A DNA stretch of 17,134 nt from Bacteroidales bacterium (lineage in GTDB: Bacteria; Bacteroidota; Bacteroidia; Bacteroidales; FEN-979), in contig JALNWE010000063.1 of assembly GCA_023231065.1 (NCBI GenBank), forward strand, positions 1-17,134, given 5' to 3'. Shown one piece after another: positions 14,810 through 17,134 of this stretch. Made by a program: the position numbers and the translations under genes. The notes beneath the pieces were generated by a model. That model was not told where the DNA came from. It worked only from the letters and a program-made list of their open reading frames with translations, and did no database searches. The number at the start of each line of letters is the position of its first letter. Within the stretch, counting starts at the first letter, position 1.

Positions 14810-15532
14810 ATGAAAAAAATGATCTTTACCGGATTTCTGGCAGTCATGCTGGGATCCATTGGCTTTATGGCCAAAGCACAAACAAACGCTTTTTCACAAC
14901 AGCCCAGTTCAACCAATCCCGACAGCTCTTCCTGCGGGATCCTTGATTACGGGGGACAGAAGTACCGCACTGTGATCATCGGTTCACAATGCTGGATGAA
15001 AGATAACCTGAACATTGGTAAATGGATCGATGAAAGCCAGACACAGAAACAGACAAATAATAGCGTCGTCGAAAAATATTGCCTTGGCAACGATTTTACC
15101 CGGTGCGATCAGTTAGGTGGGCTGTACCAGTGGGAGGAAGCGATGCAATATGTCCAGACGGCCAACGCGCAAGGGATCTGTCCTGATGGCTGGCATATTC
15201 CTTCGAGCCAGGACTGGAAAACATTGATCCGGTATCTTGGCGGGGATGACATGGCAGGTGGCAAAATGAAATTTACCGGATCCAACGGCTGGCAGAATCC
15301 CAATGTCGGGGCAACCAACAGCAGCGGGTTCACCGCGCTGCCGGGAGGGTACTTCGACTTCATGGCCCAGCAATGGCACGACCAGTACCGTTACGGATAT
15401 TTCTGGTCGTCCCAGACCATCACCCAGGGCACTTCGGTCGCTATGTCGCTGAGCTACAGGACCAGCGATATTGATCTTTACGAGGAGTATATCCCCAGCG
15501 CCCTGTCGGTCCGCTGTATAAAAAATGAATGA
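14810..15532 (+). CDS. Secreted FISUMP-domain protein (Fibrobacter succinogenes major paralogous domain)
   Basis: The chosen start gives 240 aa with a clear signal peptide MKKMIFTGFLAVMLGSIGFM then AKA-Q (cleavage after residue 23). An in-frame ATG at 14747 would add 21 residues before the basic n-region and would lie upstream of the promoter, so it is not preferred. The FISUMP domain covers about 45-239. Its markers are IGSQCWMKDNLNIG (57-70), GLYQWEEA (104-111), GICPDGWHIPS (122-132), GYFWSS (196-201) and a closing SVRCIKN (233-239). A short Ser/Pro/Gln-rich spacer (25-42) lies between signal peptide and domain. The family is widespread in Bacteroidota and Fibrobacterota surface proteins with no established biochemical role. 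No T9SS tail or lipobox is visible. It is transcribed away from the cohesin/dockerin cluster. Confidence 0.9.
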   Translation: MKKMIFTGFLAVMLGSIGFMAKAQTNAFSQQPSSTNPDSSSCGILDYGGQKYRTVIIGSQCWMKDNLNIGKWIDESQTQKQTNNSVVEKYCLGNDFTRCDQLGGLYQWEEAMQYVQTANAQGICPDGWHIPSSQDWKTLIRYLGGDDMAGGKMKFTGSNGWQNPNVGATNSSGFTALPGGYFDFMAQQWHDQYRYGYFWSSQTITQGTSVAMSLSYRTSDIDLYEEYIPSALSVRCIKNE

Positions 15533-15543
15533 TCGCCGCGATC

Positions 15544-15572
15544 TTCCCTCTTCTTCCTTTTTCTTATCTTCG
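15544..15572 (+). promoter_or_regulatory. Candidate glyS promoter
   Basis: TATCTTCG at 15565-15572 is one base off the Bacteroidota -7 consensus and lies 20 bp before the glyS ATG. The -33 position (about 15544) holds only a pyrimidine-rich TTCC. This suggests glyS is expressed on its own rather than only by read-through from the FISUMP gene. Confidence 0.4.
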
Positions 15573-15592
15573 CAGCCCAAAATACGCTTGTT

Positions 15593-17110
15593 ATGGCATC
15601 CAACGAAGACCTCTTTAAAAAGATCATTTCCCACGCTAAAGAATATGGTTTTGTATTTCCTTCCAGTGAAATTTATGACGGGTTAAGCGCCGTTTACGAT
15701 TACGGCCCCTTTGGCGTTGAACTGAAAAACAACATCCGCGAATACTGGTGGAGAACGATGACCCAGTATCATGAAAATATCGTGGGGCTCGATGCCTCCA
15801 TTTTCATGCACCCCGCGGTGTGGAAGGCTTCCGGCCACGTGGATGCCTTCAGCGACCCGATGATCGACAACAAGGATTCGAAAAAACGGTACCGGGCCGA
15901 TGTATTGATCGAAGATCATATCCAGAAAATCGAAGATAAGATCATCAAAGAGGTTGAAAAGGCGCGTACCCGTTTCGGCGGTTCCTTCGATGAAAAGATG
16001 TACCGCGAAACCAATCCGCGCGTAAAAGAGCACCAGGAAAAGATCGATGCGATAAAACATCGGTTTTACCCGGCATTGGAACGCAATGATCTGGAAGATG
16101 TACGGAACCTGATCGGGGAACTGGGAATCGTTTGTCCCGTTTCTGGGACCAAGAATTGGACGGAAGTAAGGCAATTCAACCTCATGTTCTCTACCCAGAT
16201 GGGATCGGTGAACGAAGACGCTTCTTCCATTTATCTGCGTCCCGAAACCGCCCAGGGGATTTTTGTCAACTTCCTGAATGTGCAGAAATCGGCGCGTATG
16301 AAGATCCCCTTTGGGATTGCCCAGACGGGAAAAGCTTTCCGCAATGAGATCGTAGCCCGCCAATTCCTATTCCGGATGCGGGAATTCGAACAGATGGAGA
16401 TGCAATATTTTGTGAAACCTGGCGAAGAGCTGAAATGGTATGAATTCTGGAAGACAGAGCGCATGAAATGGCACCTTTCTTTGGGGATCCCGGCTTCGAA
16501 GTACCGTTTCCACGACCATGACAAACTGGCCCATTATGCCAATGCCGCCGCCGATATTGAATTCGAATTTCCCATCGGCTTCAAAGAACTGGAAGGGATC
16601 CACAGCCGCACCGATTTCGATCTCAGCGCCCACCAGGCCCATTCAGGCCGCAAACTTCAGTATTTCGATACCGAAACCAGCGAGAGTTATGTGCCCTATG
16701 TGGTCGAAACTTCTATTGGCCTCGACCGGACTTTCTTAGCCGTCCTTAGCCATGCCTACCGCGAAGAGAAACTGCAAGATGGCAGCGAAAGGATCGTACT
16801 TGGTATCCCGGCAAAACTGGCCCCCATTAAATTAGCCGTCCTTCCCCTCGTTAAAAAGGACGGGTTGCCCGAAAAAGCGCGGGAGATCATGGATGTCGTC
16901 AAATACGGTTTCCGTTGCTTCTATGAAGAAAAAGATACGATTGGCCGTCGTTATCGCCGTATGGATGCTATTGGTACGCCATACTGTATCACCATCGATC
17001 ATCAGACCCTGCAGGATAACACCGTGACCATCCGCGACCGCGATACCATGTTGCAGGACCGGATCAGCATCCCGGAGATCCCATCGCTTGTCCGCGAAAA
17101 AATTGGATAA
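15593..17110 (+). CDS. glyS: Glycyl-tRNA synthetase, single-chain homodimeric type
   Basis: This 505-aa cytoplasmic enzyme charges tRNA-Gly with glycine using ATP. It is the alpha2-type class II synthetase found in archaea, eukaryotes and some bacteria including Bacteroidota, not the alpha2beta2 type. Seen in order: the N-terminal segment with YGFVFPSSEIYDGLSAVYDY (18-37), a motif 1 region around FMHPAVWKASGHVDAFSDPM (71-90), a family-specific helical insertion (about 95-175), the RPETAQG glycine-site segment (216-222), motif 2 (FRNEI at 249-253 and MREFEQMEMQYF at 262-273), and motif 3 (GLDRTFLAVL at 376-385). The C-terminal anticodon-binding domain spans about 408-500 (IPAKLAPIKLAVLPL to the DTVTIRDRD-like strand). 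The start MASNEDLFKK is usual for the family and length is normal. It ends 24 bp before the window edge. Confidence 0.98.
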   Translation: MASNEDLFKKIISHAKEYGFVFPSSEIYDGLSAVYDYGPFGVELKNNIREYWWRTMTQYHENIVGLDASIFMHPAVWKASGHVDAFSDPMIDNKDSKKRYRADVLIEDHIQKIEDKIIKEVEKARTRFGGSFDEKMYRETNPRVKEHQEKIDAIKHRFYPALERNDLEDVRNLIGELGIVCPVSGTKNWTEVRQFNLMFSTQMGSVNEDASSIYLRPETAQGIFVNFLNVQKSARMKIPFGIAQTGKAFRNEIVARQFLFRMREFEQMEMQYFVKPGEELKWYEFWKTERMKWHLSLGIPASKYRFHDHDKLAHYANAAADIEFEFPIGFKELEGIHSRTDFDLSAHQAHSGRKLQYFDTETSESYVPYVVETSIGLDRTFLAVLSHAYREEKLQDGSERIVLGIPAKLAPIKLAVLPLVKKDGLPEKAREIMDVVKYGFRCFYEEKDTIGRRYRRMDAIGTPYCITIDHQTLQDNTVTIRDRDTMLQDRISIPEIPSLVREKIG

Positions 17111-17134
17111 AGGCTGGAAATTTTCATTCATTGC

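Noticed and set aside
15531..15543. Short inverted repeat GATCG-CCG-CGATC after the FISUMP stop as a terminator
   Set aside because: The stem is only 5 bp, overlaps the stop codon, and is followed by a mixed C/T stretch rather than a T run. Not enough to call a terminator.
15683..16363. Minus-strand frame opposite glyS
   Set aside because: It is antisense to a complete glycyl-tRNA synthetase with all class II motifs and shows no independent evidence.

Overview
The window looks like a piece of a Bacteroidota chromosome, probably from an environmental or metagenome-derived member of the Bacteroidales or a relative. The reasons are the large secreted proteins ending in Por/type IX secretion (T9SS) C-terminal domains, PKD-like and FISUMP modules typical of the phylum, an AlbA_2/Schlafen-like ATPase of a kind common there, promoter boxes of the TAnnTTTG type, and the single-chain class II glycyl-tRNA synthetase.

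The left 14.5 kb is one run of six minus-strand genes. In transcription order they are: a cohesin-like/PKD-like T9SS protein (14476-12887); a 1385-aa dockerin-bearing subtilase (12808-8651); an AlbA_2/HATPase/winged-helix regulator (8607-7243); a paralogous 1340-aa dockerin-bearing subtilase (7185-3163); a small cohesin-like protein with a T9SS domain (3138-2350); and a large protein with three cohesin-like domains and a terminal dockerin-like domain (2330 to beyond the left edge). Gaps are 19 to 78 bp, so co-transcription is plausible.

The central observation is that dockerin proteases and cohesin-like proteins lie side by side. The two subtilases carry nearly textbook paired Ca-binding dockerin repeats. 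Their neighbours carry one, one and three cohesin-like beta-sandwich domains, and the three-cohesin protein ends in its own, different dockerin. This is the part list of a cellulosome (enzyme, scaffoldin, anchor) built around proteases and T9SS secretion. The dockerin calls are strong, the cohesin calls are good but by eye, and the assembled complex is inference.

The regulator between the two proteases is bordered on both sides by short-period repeat tracts. It begins with a TTG codon next to one tract and ends inside the other, which suggests a separate insertion between tandem protease copies. The proteases are highly similar at both ends, but their central beta-helix region is divergent and AT-rich.

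To the right, a 333-bp AT-rich divergent spacer separates this cluster from two plus-strand genes: a FISUMP-domain lipoprotein-like or secreted protein (14810-15532), and the housekeeping glyS (15593-17110). No tRNA, rRNA, CRISPR array or insertion sequence was seen.
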